A stretch of DNA of 64,000 bases from Euwallacea fornicatus. Lineage: Eukaryota > Arthropoda > Insecta > Coleoptera > Curculionidae. The notes beneath the pieces are model-generated. The model was given only the letters and a program-made list of their open reading frames with translations, was not told the DNA's origin and searched no databases. Positions 50,801 through 62,000 of this stretch are shown here, one piece after another (the first letter of the stretch is position 1; the number at the start of each line of letters is the position of its first letter). The translations under genes and the position numbers were made by a program. Location of the stretch: contig NC_089555.1 of NCBI RefSeq assembly GCF_040115645.1, positions 1,054,001-1,118,000 on the forward strand. The letters are read 5' to 3'.

Positions 50801-53800
50801 CCTCACAACAGTATAACCCCCATCGGGGACCGTAACAGTGTCTTTAATTGGGGCATCCAGCAGGTTCCTCTTTATTAGCCCTTTTCTCTCCTTCAGTTTA
50901 ACTTGTTCCACGGTTACGTTAGAGCCGAGTTTTTCCATTGCGACTACTCGAAAGGCGTACCCGTGAAGGTGCAAGGGATGATTGGCGTCGAAGGCGAAGC
51001 CTTCGTCTATTATTACTAATTCGACTACCGAATTTAAGGGCAGCTAAAATAGAGAAAACTGTTGTGAATGAGACGAAGGTGGGGAAGTTTATTAACTAAT
51101 AAATATTTAAATTATTAAGAAGAAATCTTTGAGATATGGTCTCCGATCAGCTAGTTTGCTGGGGGGGGGGGGGGGGGGTGCACATTAAACTTCTTCCGAA
51201 ATCGTAAAAATTCATAATTTCCCTTCGTTTTTAATTCAAATATACCTACCGCGTAAGCATGGGGACATTCACAGAACCCATTAGAGCAATTCTTCCCTTT
51301 AACGGTATTTTCGTTACAAAACATATCGGCCCCAATTTGATCCCTTTGGGGTAGCAGGGGGAACGAAGGAATCTGCATTGAAATGTGATTGATCTGAGGG
51401 GTCAGCAACTGATTACTACTGGGTGTAACTGAAAGATAACTCGTTTTGATGGTTGAAATGAAAATCGCCCATCGGATTTACCATTTTGGAACTCGTACCC
51501 GCTCCCATGGAAATGCGCATTGTCGATCCGGTAAAAATCAAAGGCCAAAAAAAATTGGTAATCTGGCTTAAGTTTCAAACTCTGATCCCATTTTCGGACA
51601 GAGGATAATTCTGGCATGCTAATGTGTGGGCTGTTCGCCTCGGTGCCCTTATTCAATGAATTAATTTGCTAAAAAAAAAAAAAAAATTAAAAATTCCTAT
51701 TTTACCGTACATGTAGAGGGAAAAACAAATATAAATTTTTTTTGCGCCCTGGGAGAACGGCAAACGAGAGTTGCCGAACTAATGGAACTTTAAAGAAATA
51801 TAAAATCATTTTCAAATTCCCGCAGTTTTACAAAGGGGAGCGAGACTCACCTTGCCCCCTCTGTGCGAATTATCATAGTCCGGCACCGACTCTGGAATAT
51901 CCCCCTTCTCAATACTCTCCATGAGGTCCTTCAAGGAGCCCCCGGTGCTCTCAGAAAATTGCTCATATGTGGGTATGTTATTGCTCAATTCGGCCTCAGA
52001 CTCCGTAGCTTCGGTTGCGACTTGACTGGCTCCTGATGATGGCAATAGTTAACGAACGGAAGAATGCAGTGGCAGTTTTACCTGTATTGGAGAAGCTCTT
52101 GTATTCTAGAACGGCCACTTGGAAGACCTTCATAAAGCGCTCATCACAGTCCATGAGCCCACGAAATCTTATCCAATACAAACTTTTCGGCTTGTCAGCG
52201 GACAATATAAAATCGAAACGTTCTCCTGCGTAGGTCACCAAAGAGTCCACTAGTGAAGAAGTAAAAAATTAATTATAAAAGTTTTAAATTTGTGTTCAAG
52301 AGATGAAAAAGAGTGGATAAAGTGAGTAATGTTGAAATTCTAAATGAAGGCAATCACGGAAAAAAAGTGTGTAATTTATGCGAAAACACTCCCTGTCTTG
52401 CGATTAAAATTAATGGACGTACGTAGGTCACCAAAAAGTCCACTAGTGAAAAAAGTAAAAATAAATGAAAAAAACTTAAAATGTCTATGAAATTGAATAA
52501 AATGAGAGGATAAAATGAGTAATTTTGTATTTTTAAATTAAGACAAGCACGGGAAAAGTTATATAGGTTATGCGAAAACACTTCTTTTATTACAATTAAA
52601 GGTAATGAACTGGCGTAGGTCACAAAAAGTCCCACTAGGAAAAAAGTAAAAAACAAATTAGAAAAACTTAAAATTCATATAAAAATGAACAAAATGGAAG
52701 GATAAAATGAATATTTTTGAAATTTTAAGTTAAGGTAATCGCGGAAAGAAGTCATTTAGGTTATGCGAAAACACTCCCTGCATTGCAATTAAAGTTAATG
52801 GACCTGCGTAGGTCCCCAAAGAGTCCACTAGTGAGAAAATAAAAAATGAATTAGAAAAACCTGTAATTTGTATGAAAAAGAATAAAATGAGAGGATAAAG
52901 TGAGTAATTTTGAAATTTTAAATTAAGGCAATCGGAGCACAAATTTATGTAGATTACGCGAAAATATTCCCTGTTTTGCAATTAAAGTTAATGAACCTTC
53001 AATCCCCAGATTCCATAATTTCCCATTAACATTTTGCAATAATTAGAAAAACATTACCCTCGACTGGAGCCACATCTCCACCATCACTACTTATCACAGT
53101 AATCGTGTGATTATCCACCGACATCTCCACAGGACAATTCAAGAATCCAGCATTTATGATTCTAAACCGATACCTATAGCCCTTTATTAAAAAAAAAGTA
53201 AATAAATAAACACTAATTAGACCTAATGAACCTGAAACCCCACCTGATCAACCATGAACCTCGCCAAAGGGGTGTAGTAAGTGGCATTGTTATCATCATA
53301 ATTGAACACTTTATTCCTGCCCAAGGCGTTGACCAAAAGAGTCAAGGGTTTGTTGTCTCCAATGCTATGATGGTGATTCAGGAACTTTTCCATGCCAGCA
53401 ACCTTTTCCCAATCAATGAGAACCATTGTGTGCTCAGAAAGGTCATAATCATAGAGAGGGTCGTGGGGGTTTTCCTCCTCGGGCACTCGTACGATTAGGG
53501 GCCCGTAACACCCATCAACGCGCTGCATTCCTGATAAGATAAATATTGTTAAAAAATATTAATTTTTGTTAGAGAAGTCCTTGCCCAGATGCGAGTGCCA
53601 GAAATGGGTTCCTGCTTGAACTGCCGGAAATGTGTACCTGAAGGTGGTTCTTGGAGGTATAGGGCATTGAGTCACGTATGGGACTCCGTCCATGTATGGG
53701 GAGGTTTTCATGTGTTGGCCGTGCCAGTGGATGGAGGTACCTTCGGACATCAAATGATTCTCCACGTCTACCACCACTAAATCGTTCTGACACACCTATA

Positions 53801-55249
53801 TTGGGGGTTCATTTTACAGAATGTTCGGTTTTTTATAATAGAATTTTAACCACGTATTCTATACGTGAAAAACAATATTAGTATGTATGTATTAGCTACA
53901 TAAACTATATTTGAGAAATGCTTTGTTACGGGAATACGGCTTGTTGAAGTTTTATATTTTTTTCAATGTATCTTTTACAACTCTCAAAGTTTTTGAAATG
54001 TTTAACCTAAATTTTGAGCATAAGTTAATCGCATAATTAAACATTATTCCCCAGTAATGAGGAACTAACTAAATGCAAACTATCTAAGAGATGCGTAGGT
54101 TGGAGGAAACCAACTGCTTGGCCTTCTCGATCGCCCGATCTAACACCTCTAGATATTTATGTTTAAGGGTTTATGAAGGAAAATGAGTACTTTATTCCTG
54201 TACGCTCTAAAGAAGAAATTACGAGGTAGATAAGAAACACTCTCTATTTCTTTAACAATACATTCTCGAATATAGTCCATAAAGCAAATGAATATTATTT
54301 CTATGTGTAAAATACATAATTAAAATCCTGCTACAAAAAATCCGGACATCGTGTAGTGAAATGCTCTATCGACATAAAAACCGGTTTGTTGAACCCCTTT
54401 GAGCGGAATAAAAGATTGAATTACACATAAAACATCCCCATGATAACATCTAAGTTTAATCTGTTAAGGAAAGTTGGGACGCGATGTTTTATACACATAT
54501 CAGCAAATATAGAAAAGTTTTGATTAGATTTCCTCATGTACGAGACGGAGCTCCCTCAAAGACACGAAAGCTTTCATGTTCTAACAGGGAAATAAAAATA
54601 CCTCAATAGAAGGTCCAGGGATCCTTCTATTAACCGTGACCACGCCCCTAGAATAGCCATCCCCAGGTACGCAGTCTTTTCGGAAGCAATCTGTCCGGTT
54701 TCTCGGACAGTCGTGACAAGCCTTGGTCATTGTGTAGTAGTTTTCGATTTTAAAGTGGTACTGACATACCATAGGGGGATCGCCCTGTATGCATTTTCTT
54801 CCACAGGGATGTTGCGCTTCCTCAAAAATATAATCTTTGACCTTTGAGGAGCTACCTGGAAAATTTATTATGCTTATGTGGGAAGGAATAATTAGCGTTA
54901 CTGAGCACAATAATGACATGATTTAATATATAATAATACATTAATGCTAAAAATGATGTGAACGTAATAGCGATAAATGTCTTTTTTACCATCATGATGC
55001 CCAAGCAATTAGCAATCTAAGCAATTAGTTTAGGGGAATTTCAATGTCGCACCGGACTGATACAACCTTGATGAAACAATAGCAAATTTCGAGTTCATTA
55101 GTGATTTGCCGAATAGCCTGCAATGTGCTAATCCAGTATTTACATATTTATTGGTTAATACAGGTAGAGTACTTACTGCTTGCAGGATCTGCAAGAATGA
55201 GTGCAGAGTTGCATAGAAGCAACAGGAAGAGTCCCCTATCGTACTTCAT
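47850..55249 (-). CDS. Laccase-type multicopper oxidase with GPI-like C-terminus (complete)
   Basis: Oxidises phenolics, catechols, ascorbate or metal ions with reduction of O2 to water. Exons in transcript order: 55177-55249, 54602-54855, 53585-53795, 53244-53530, 53058-53181, 52082-52249, 51851-52032, 51482-51668, 51250-51428, 50782-51043, 48080-48213 and 47850-48026. They join in phase to 745 residues. Seen: a signal peptide (MKYDRGLFLLLLCNSALILA), the insect Cys-rich domain (about 35-95), then all copper-ligand motifs: HWHG 132-135, WHSH 175-178, HPLHLHG 577-583 and HCHLEFHAEIGM 648-659. The last 20 or so residues are hydrophobic with no charged tail and follow a small-residue stretch (SAGSG), as in GPI-anchored proteins. 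Intron 3 is GC-AG. Introns 2 and 10 carry transposons and intron 5 a tandem repeat. It resembles insect laccase-1/MCO1-like enzymes more than cuticle-tanning laccase-2, but the subgroup is not certain. Confidence 0.95.
48354..50629. mobile_element. Long-TIR element in oxidase intron 10, split by another element
   Basis: The left arm 48354-48610 begins CAGGGTGGTACAAATTCGAG. The right arm 50375-50629 is its inverted partner (CTCGAATTTGGACCAACCTA on the plus strand) and matches along about 250 bp, including shared GATCTCGGAAA and AAACCGAAATTTT blocks. The inside of this element was later invaded by the fold-back element at 48660-49684. No transposase is left; open frames at 48282-48602 and 50304-50549 are the arms themselves. 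The right terminus is degenerate (CTACATATA), so the exact end is approximate. It explains why intron 10 (48214-50781) is 2.57 kb while most introns here are about 50 bp. Confidence 0.8.
48660..49684. mobile_element. Fold-back element 4, nested in the 48.35-50.63 kb element
   Basis: TA-flanked ends: CAGAGTGTCTCTAAGAGG on the left and the inverted CCTTTTAAAGACGCCCTA on the right. Arms of about 420-430 bp (48660-49082 and 49256-49684) pair throughout, with shared blocks such as GATTTAACC.GATTTACCTTAG and GCGCTAGGTGAA. The loop is about 170 bp of AT-rich sequence. It has the same architecture as fold-back elements 1-3 but a different arm sequence. Confidence 0.82.
51161..51178. repeat. G18 homopolymer in oxidase intron 9
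   Basis: A run of 18 G in the 206 bp intron between exons 9 and 10, close to the splice sites. On the transcribed minus strand it is a C-run. A similar G16 run lies in the loop of fold-back element 1. Homopolymer length may be a sequencing artefact. Confidence 0.8.
52229..52995 (-). repeat. Four tandem ~193 bp units duplicating an intron end plus exon start
   Basis: The TAGGTCACC core recurs at 52231, 52424, 52616 and 52810, spacing 193, 192 and 194 bp. The surrounding sequence is repeated across the whole unit. The first unit is the genuine junction of oxidase intron 5 and exon 6 (exon begins at 52249). The other three, inside the intron, each keep the AG acceptor and about 20-25 nt of exon 6 start (reading VDSL.TYAG-like) before diverging. 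Hence the array arose by tandem duplication of a segment spanning a 3' splice site. Confidence 0.88.
53817..54353 (+). mobile_element. Mariner relic in oxidase intron 2
   Basis: TA-flanked ends (CAGAATGTTCGG on the left and the inverted CCGGACATCGTG on the right) with inverted similarity over about 70 bp, including ATTTTAA..ACGTATT and its partner near 54305. Inside, on the plus strand at about 54090-54200, is the end of a mariner-type transposase, reading PTAWPSRSPDLTPLDIYV followed by a stop and GFMKENEYFIPV. The element is antisense to the oxidase. The rest of the transposase is deleted. Confidence 0.72.
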
Positions 55250-58200
55250 GGCATCTGAAAAGTATTAGTAACGACTTATTTTCGTATTGTTAAATGTATC
55301 TTCGAATGACTTTGAATAGGGCATAAGAAGTTATCTACAGCAGATTAGGCATTTTAAAGAGAGGAATTAATATTTATTAAAACATAAAATTCCAAGAAAT
55401 ATACAGGATATTTTATAGCATTATGATTGTATCAATTAAATAAATCCCCCCTTGATTTGATGCAATAAAACGTATGATATCGTTCTTTTACCTGAACGTT
55501 GGCAATTCTTTTATTGTATCATAAATTGCCCATTATCACCTAGCAATATCTATTTTTAACTCAATTACAGTGTTAGCGTTAATTGGCACTCGCCATTTCG
55601 TCCAGAATTGCAATTTATTCACGTTTTACTTTATATTATGAAATATCAACATTTTAAAAGGAAACTAGTAAAGGATATTCGCCATTTTGTACAGAAATTG
55701 AATTTCTTTAATTCCTATTTTTGTATTATGTAATATCAAATTCTGAAATGAAATGTGCTGGTGGTTATAAAACATCGCCAAGAATTAAAAGCAAATCTGA
55801 ATTATTCATATGCATATATATTTCGTAAAAAAAAACATATTGCCAAATACTAACAGTTGATGCCATTGACTGAAATCTAATTGTAATTATCATTTTAACA
55901 TGCGATTTTTTGCTATAACCTTATGCATTTACGATGTGAAGGTTTCTATATCCACACAGCTGAATTCCCCTGTAAATGGCATCTTTACGTTTTGTGAAAT
56001 ATACGGGTTTTAATAATTATTACATCCGTTTTTTTTCTTGCAAAATACGCGTTTAGTAACCCAGTTATTTTTGTTAATTTATTACTATACTTATTTCGTT
56101 ACCGAAAGGTTCTCATTGTTGCATCTGATACTTGGACAATTTATATAAATGTATTTTTCGCGTAAATTATTGTGAAACTGTAATATCAATTACAAAAAAC
56201 TGTTGGCAGTCAATGTATATATGTATGGGGTACTCAACAGCTTATTTTACACCCATTTATATGATAATGCGAGGTGAAACCTGACTATAGGACGATTTTC
56301 GACTTCGCTAATGAAACTTAAAAAAGACACGTTTAAGGTGCACGTAGAAAATTGCACTAATTGTTGATAAAAAGCTTTATATCTTAAGTGATATTGAAAC
56401 TTTCGATACAGGGCGTTTCAGAGAAGAACAATTTATCTTTTCCGAAATATAACCGTGTATAACACATCCACACCCTTCGTGCTGGCGCTCTAGAAATTTT
56501 TCTTTTGTTACTTATATTGAATTAATTAATTTATTTTATCATAAAAAACAAAAATAAAAAAAAACATATACTTTTAAATTTATTAAATTAAAATCTAACA
56601 TATCTATTCTCATTGGGAATTGCATCGCAACGCTACAGAATAAGAAAGTCGAAAGATTTCTTGAGTTCCCTTAGTCCTAACAATTTTCGAAAAACCTATA
56701 ACAATTCTAAAAACTTACTCAATTTTTTTAAATCCATTTTAAAAACCAAAATTATTCATCAAAACACTCACTAAACCATTTGAAAGAAACACTACCCAAA
56801 AAACTAAGCAGATACCATTGCTTTAGCCCTTCAACTACTATTAGTTCTCGGTCATCTCAAACAAACTGAAAACTATTGAAAAGTATTTTACATTGAGAGG
56901 TAAATACTATAAAATAATTAAATAACTGGCAGACTGCGGTGGTATGGTGGGAGTGCCTTGGCAGCAATCCCACGATGAGTGTTTTACAGCTACGTGTGCA
57001 AGAACCTGCGGATCAGGGGATTCCTACAATCACAAGCAATAATCAACGATTGTTACTACCATCATCTTAGTGGTGATTCTGGGTATTTACATGGTCTTTT
57101 TTAAAATGATATATCTAAGAGATTGATGCAGTAACACCTCTCTTTACGGATACCTCTTAATTTCGGACACCACTAAGCTGTTTTCTTAGGTCATTCAATT
57201 TTATGAAAGAGATTTTATTTGACCTTCTATTGGCCAATATATTGAACTATTTAGCAAATCGTCTCTGAATAATGGACAGTCTAGACAACTTCTGCTGTTT
57301 CCCGTGCCAACATTGAAATCAAATATCGTACTCAATGATTTTGGATTTATGGTCTTACCTGTTTCAATACCTATGCATAAATTGAGCTTTAAATGGGCAA
57401 ATAGTGATTCAGATTTAGTCAGAAGAATTGGTTAGTGCAGCTTCAAGTATTTCGAAAGCGCATAAAAAATTAAAGATATTGAGAATGGAGATGGCCGCAT
57501 TTGTGGGTGCGCTAAAAAGAGCGCAAAAAATATTTCGCGCGCTTTGCTGAAATGCGAAAAGCTTTACTTCGGGCAGAAATGCTTCGCTGGAGAATGAAAA
57601 AGGGGGAAACAAACGATTATTGCGGATTATTTTTAATAATTTAGAGAAATTTTAATGAATAATTTTCATGTCTTTTTGAAGTTTTTTATTGCCAATCAAT
57701 TCAGTATTTACATGCACTTTACAATGCACCATCCCCGAAATAACGGACAGTTTGATATACCGGATAATTTACAGTTCCTCGTGGATTCTCAAAGTCAGAA
57801 AGTTTTATGACGATATGCTGATGCAAAATTTACAGTACATAATAACTAGTGTGATGACGAAAACGTCTCTAATAATAAACCATTGCTGGTTGTCTCTTGA
57901 TTACCAATTTGAAACTTTATGTGTATGTACTACTTAGTCATAGGATTTTCAAAGATACTGAAACATATTGACATAGGTATAAGCATTAGTAAAATATTCT
58001 TCTGCATACTCTTTAATTTCTGGTAATTTTCAATGAGCTTAAGCCTCCCTGTGCCTAATGTGACTTCAAATACGTTATATTTTTATCGCGTTCGCGTTAT
58101 TGTTCAAGGTTGTAAAAAGAGTAAAAGAATAATAATACACTAATACAAGAATGCGAACTAATTATGCGTGGAGCTTGTTCGAAATGCGTTAAAACGACGC

Positions 58201-59030
58201 CAATACGAGCGTCACTAGCCTATCAGGGAATTCCAGTTTTGCCATCCGGGACCTACAACTTTTAGTGGGTACTACCGACAAAGGAAAAGCCGGTATATCC
58301 AATATCCTTTTGGCTATAGGTATTCCCAAGAAAAGGTAGATAAGATATTTTATGAGTAGGTCAGAAAATTATAGTTAGAGATCTTGTGACTAATTGATTC
58401 TTTGCTCACAAATTTTAATGACGAATGTCCACGCTATAAACGACCTTGCTTATTGTTCAAGCTGTCGAGCTATTACATATTTGCACTTTTTCATGGTAAA
58501 TGCAATTATTAGATAATGAGAGACAACAACAGAGGCAAAATATGTAGGCAAATAAATGTCCATAATTAAGTATTGATTTATTTACTGATTTCTTAACAGT
58601 GGTTTTAGCGCTTTAGACAAGCGTTAAAATAAATCCAATCGCAATACCAGGAATGGGCTTAAGAGAAAACACACTGAAGCTTATAATCAATTTTATTCTT
58701 TAACTTGTAATACTTTCAAAATAGTGTTTTTAATTATTATAAACTATTCTAAAATTATTTTAAAATAACTATTTTTTTTTAAATTTACAAAGTCTACAAA
58801 AGTCTTCAGTACAGCTCTATAAATCACTAGTTTTTTAACTCTAACTACTCTGTAAGACAATTGAAATAATTCTAAACATGCTTGAATTTTGTTCAATTGA
58901 AATGTCAGCATTAGATTTACACCTAACCTTAAACGTGTTTAGCCCCGCCGTATGTTAAGTTTTTAAAAGAAAACACAGTTTTTAACTTATTTTTATTCCA
59001 AAAAATAGGTTTTCCACCTGCTAACAAAAA
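55250..59030. other. Divergent intergenic region between oxidase and leucyl-tRNA synthetase
   Basis: AT-rich and without a supportable gene. It must hold both promoters. At 56408 a TA-CAGGGCGTTTCAGAG sequence looks like the left end of a mariner-type MITE whose right end I did not find. At 57127-57170 the sequence CAGTAACACCTCTCTTTACGG and a following TTTCGGACACC resemble the terminus of pogo/Tigger elements, again without a matching partner. Confidence 0.4.
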
Positions 59031-62000
59031 ATGGTAAGAATGGCTCTCTTAATACTATAATAATATATTTTCGCCACTTGGGAGAATCTGATGCAATTGC
59101 TATTTACACTTTCAGGAGCGAAAGGGCACTTTTAAAGTGGAATACCTCCAGAAAATCGAGACTGAAGTGCAAAATCGTTGGCAAAGAGAAAGAATCCATG
59201 AATTCGACGCTCCGACCACTCCCAGGAAATCTAATGAGGAAAAATTCCTGTGCACTTTTCCATATCCATACATGAATGGACTACTGCATTTGGGGCACAC
59301 ATTCTCCCTATCCAAATGCGAATTTGCAGTCCGGTATGCAAAAATCTACTCTCATCTCCAAAAAAATTATTATTACAAAAATTTAGATATCACCGTTTGA
59401 AGGGCAAACAAGTCCTCTTCCCCTTTGGCTTCCATTGCACTGGCATGCCAATAAAAGCATGTGCAGACAAGCTCAAGAGGGAGATTGAACTCTATGGATG
59501 TCCCCCTCAGTTTCCCCAAGATGAGGAGGAAGAAGTAAAAGAGGAGAGTGATGGGGTGCCTAAAGATAAAAGTAAAGGGAAAAAGAGTAAAGCCGTGGCA
59601 AAAGCTGGTTCAGCCAAATTTCAATGGCAAATCATGCAAAGTCTTGGTCTGAAAGATGAGGAGATTGAGAAATTTGCTGATGTTAACTATTGGCTGGAGT
59701 ATTTTCCCCCTTTAGCTGTTAAAGATTTGTCTGCCTTGGGTATTCATGTAAGACATGTTTAATTAATTGTTTTAATCAAATTTGACAATATTACACATAG
59801 GTGGACTGGCGTCGCACATTTATCACCACAGATGTCAATCCTTTTTATGATTCCTTTGTTCGCTGGCAATTTCTGAAACTCAAGGAAAGAAATAAAATTA
59901 AATTTGGGAAAAGGTACACTATTTATTCAGCTAAAGATGGTCAGCCTTGCATGGACCATGATAGGGCTACTGGAGAAGGAGTAGGTCCTCAAGAGTACAC
60001 CCTTATTAAGATGAAAGTTTTAGAACCAACTCCAGCAAAACTAAAGTAAATCATTAATTGTTGAGTTTTTCATATTTTTGTAATGAAAGGTTGTTAGACC
60101 ATATTTAGGAAAGCCAATTTACTTTGTGGCAGCAACTTTAAGGCCCGAAACAATGTATGGTCAGACTAATTGTTGGATTCACCCAGATATTAAATATATA
60201 GCTTTTGAGACTGTTAAAGGGGAGGTATTTATTTGTTCAGCAAGGTCAGCTAAAAATATGTGTTTCCAAGGCTTCACGAAAGTGGAGGGAGAATTTGTAG
60301 TTCTTTGTGAGTTAATTGGACAGGTAAGGACAATTTGGGGAAATAAATTTTAATTATTTTCTAATTGAAACCTTCACAGGATTTGATAGGGTGTGCCCTT
60401 AAAGCTCCTATGACATCTTATGACAAAATCTATGCCCTTCCTATGTTGACAATTAAAGACAATAAAGGAACTGGGGTAGTCACTAGTGTGCCCTCTGATT
60501 CTCCTGATGATTATGCTGCTTTAACAGATCTTAAAAAGAAGCAGGTATTTTTAATGGAAAATCTTGAGTCACTAAATATAAAAAATATTTTCAAAGCCTT
60601 TCAGGGAAAAATATGGTATTAAAGACGAAATGGTACTACCATATGAAGTCATTCCTATAATAGAAGTGCCAGAATTTGGAAATTTATCTGCGATTACTGC
60701 ATATGAAATGCTAAAAATCCAAAGCCAGAATGATAAAGAGAAACTTGCCCAGGCCAAAGAAATGGTGTATTTAAAGGGATTTTATGATGGGGTATATTTT
60801 TTTTCATGTTCAAAATCAGCTCTATCAATTTTATGATTTCTTAGATTATGTTAGTGGGGGAGTATAAAGGGAAGAAAATCCAAGACGTCAAGAAATCCCT
60901 CCAGAAAACCCTGGTTGATAATAATGAAGCAGTAATTTATTATGAACCTGAAAAAACCATAATGTCTCGTTCAGGAGATGAATGTGTGGTGGCTCTGTGT
61001 GATCAATGGTATTTGGATTATGGAGAGGAAAACTGGAAGAAACAAGTTTTAAAGGCTTTAGAAAATATCAATACTTACCATGATGAAGTGAAGAAGAATT
61101 TCATGGGTTGCATTGATTGGCTGCATGAACATGCATGTTCACGCACCTATGGTTTAGGTACTAAGCTACCATGGGACCCCCAATGGCTCATTGAGTCTCT
61201 TTCAGATTCCACTATTTATAACGCATATTATACTGTAGCTCATTTACTTCAGGTTAGTACCTAAAGTTTTATGTTGAAATATACAAGCTATTTAATCACT
61301 ATTCATTAGGGAAACTCTTTCCGCGGTAGTAAACCCAATGCCCTCGGCATCAAAGCAGAACAGCTTACTCCAGAAGTTTGGGACTATATATTCTTTAAAG
61401 ATGCCAAATATCCTCTAAAATGCAGCATCAAGAAAGAATCTTTGGACCTCATGAAACGGGAATTTGAATTTTGGTATCCAGTGGATGTTCGAACTTCCGG
61501 CAAGGATTTAGTGCAGAACCACTTGACGTATTTCATTTACAATCACTGTGCTATTTGGCCAAATGACGAATCAAAGTGGCCGAGAAGCGTCAGAGCAAAT
61601 GGGCATCTCTTGCTCAATTCCGCCAAAATGAGTAAAAATGACGGAAATTTTTTGACCCTCAAGGAAACCCTTGAAAAGTATAGTGCCGATGGAATGAGGT
61701 GATTACAAGTGACATATAGAAATAAAATAAACTTGTATCTTTGGTTGTAGATTATGTTTGGCAGATGCCGGAGATTCAGTAGAAGATGCCAATTTCGTTG
61801 AAGCTTCTGCTGATGCCGGCATTTTGAGACTTTACACTTTTATTGAATGGGTTAAGGAAATCTTGCAGTCCAAAGAAAGTTTACGGTATGTATACAAAGA
61901 AAGTACTCCCGCATCATTATTAAAATCGCTTTCTAGATCCGATAAAAACTACTCTTTTAATGACAAAGTATTTGAGAGTGAAATTAACCTGAAAATCAAG

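Noticed and set aside
52354..52981. Two hydrophobic minus-strand frames in oxidase intron 5
   Set aside because: Both are translations of the 193 bp tandem repeat and repeat each other (VDFLVTY / VGLFVTY / VDSLGTY); not independent genes.
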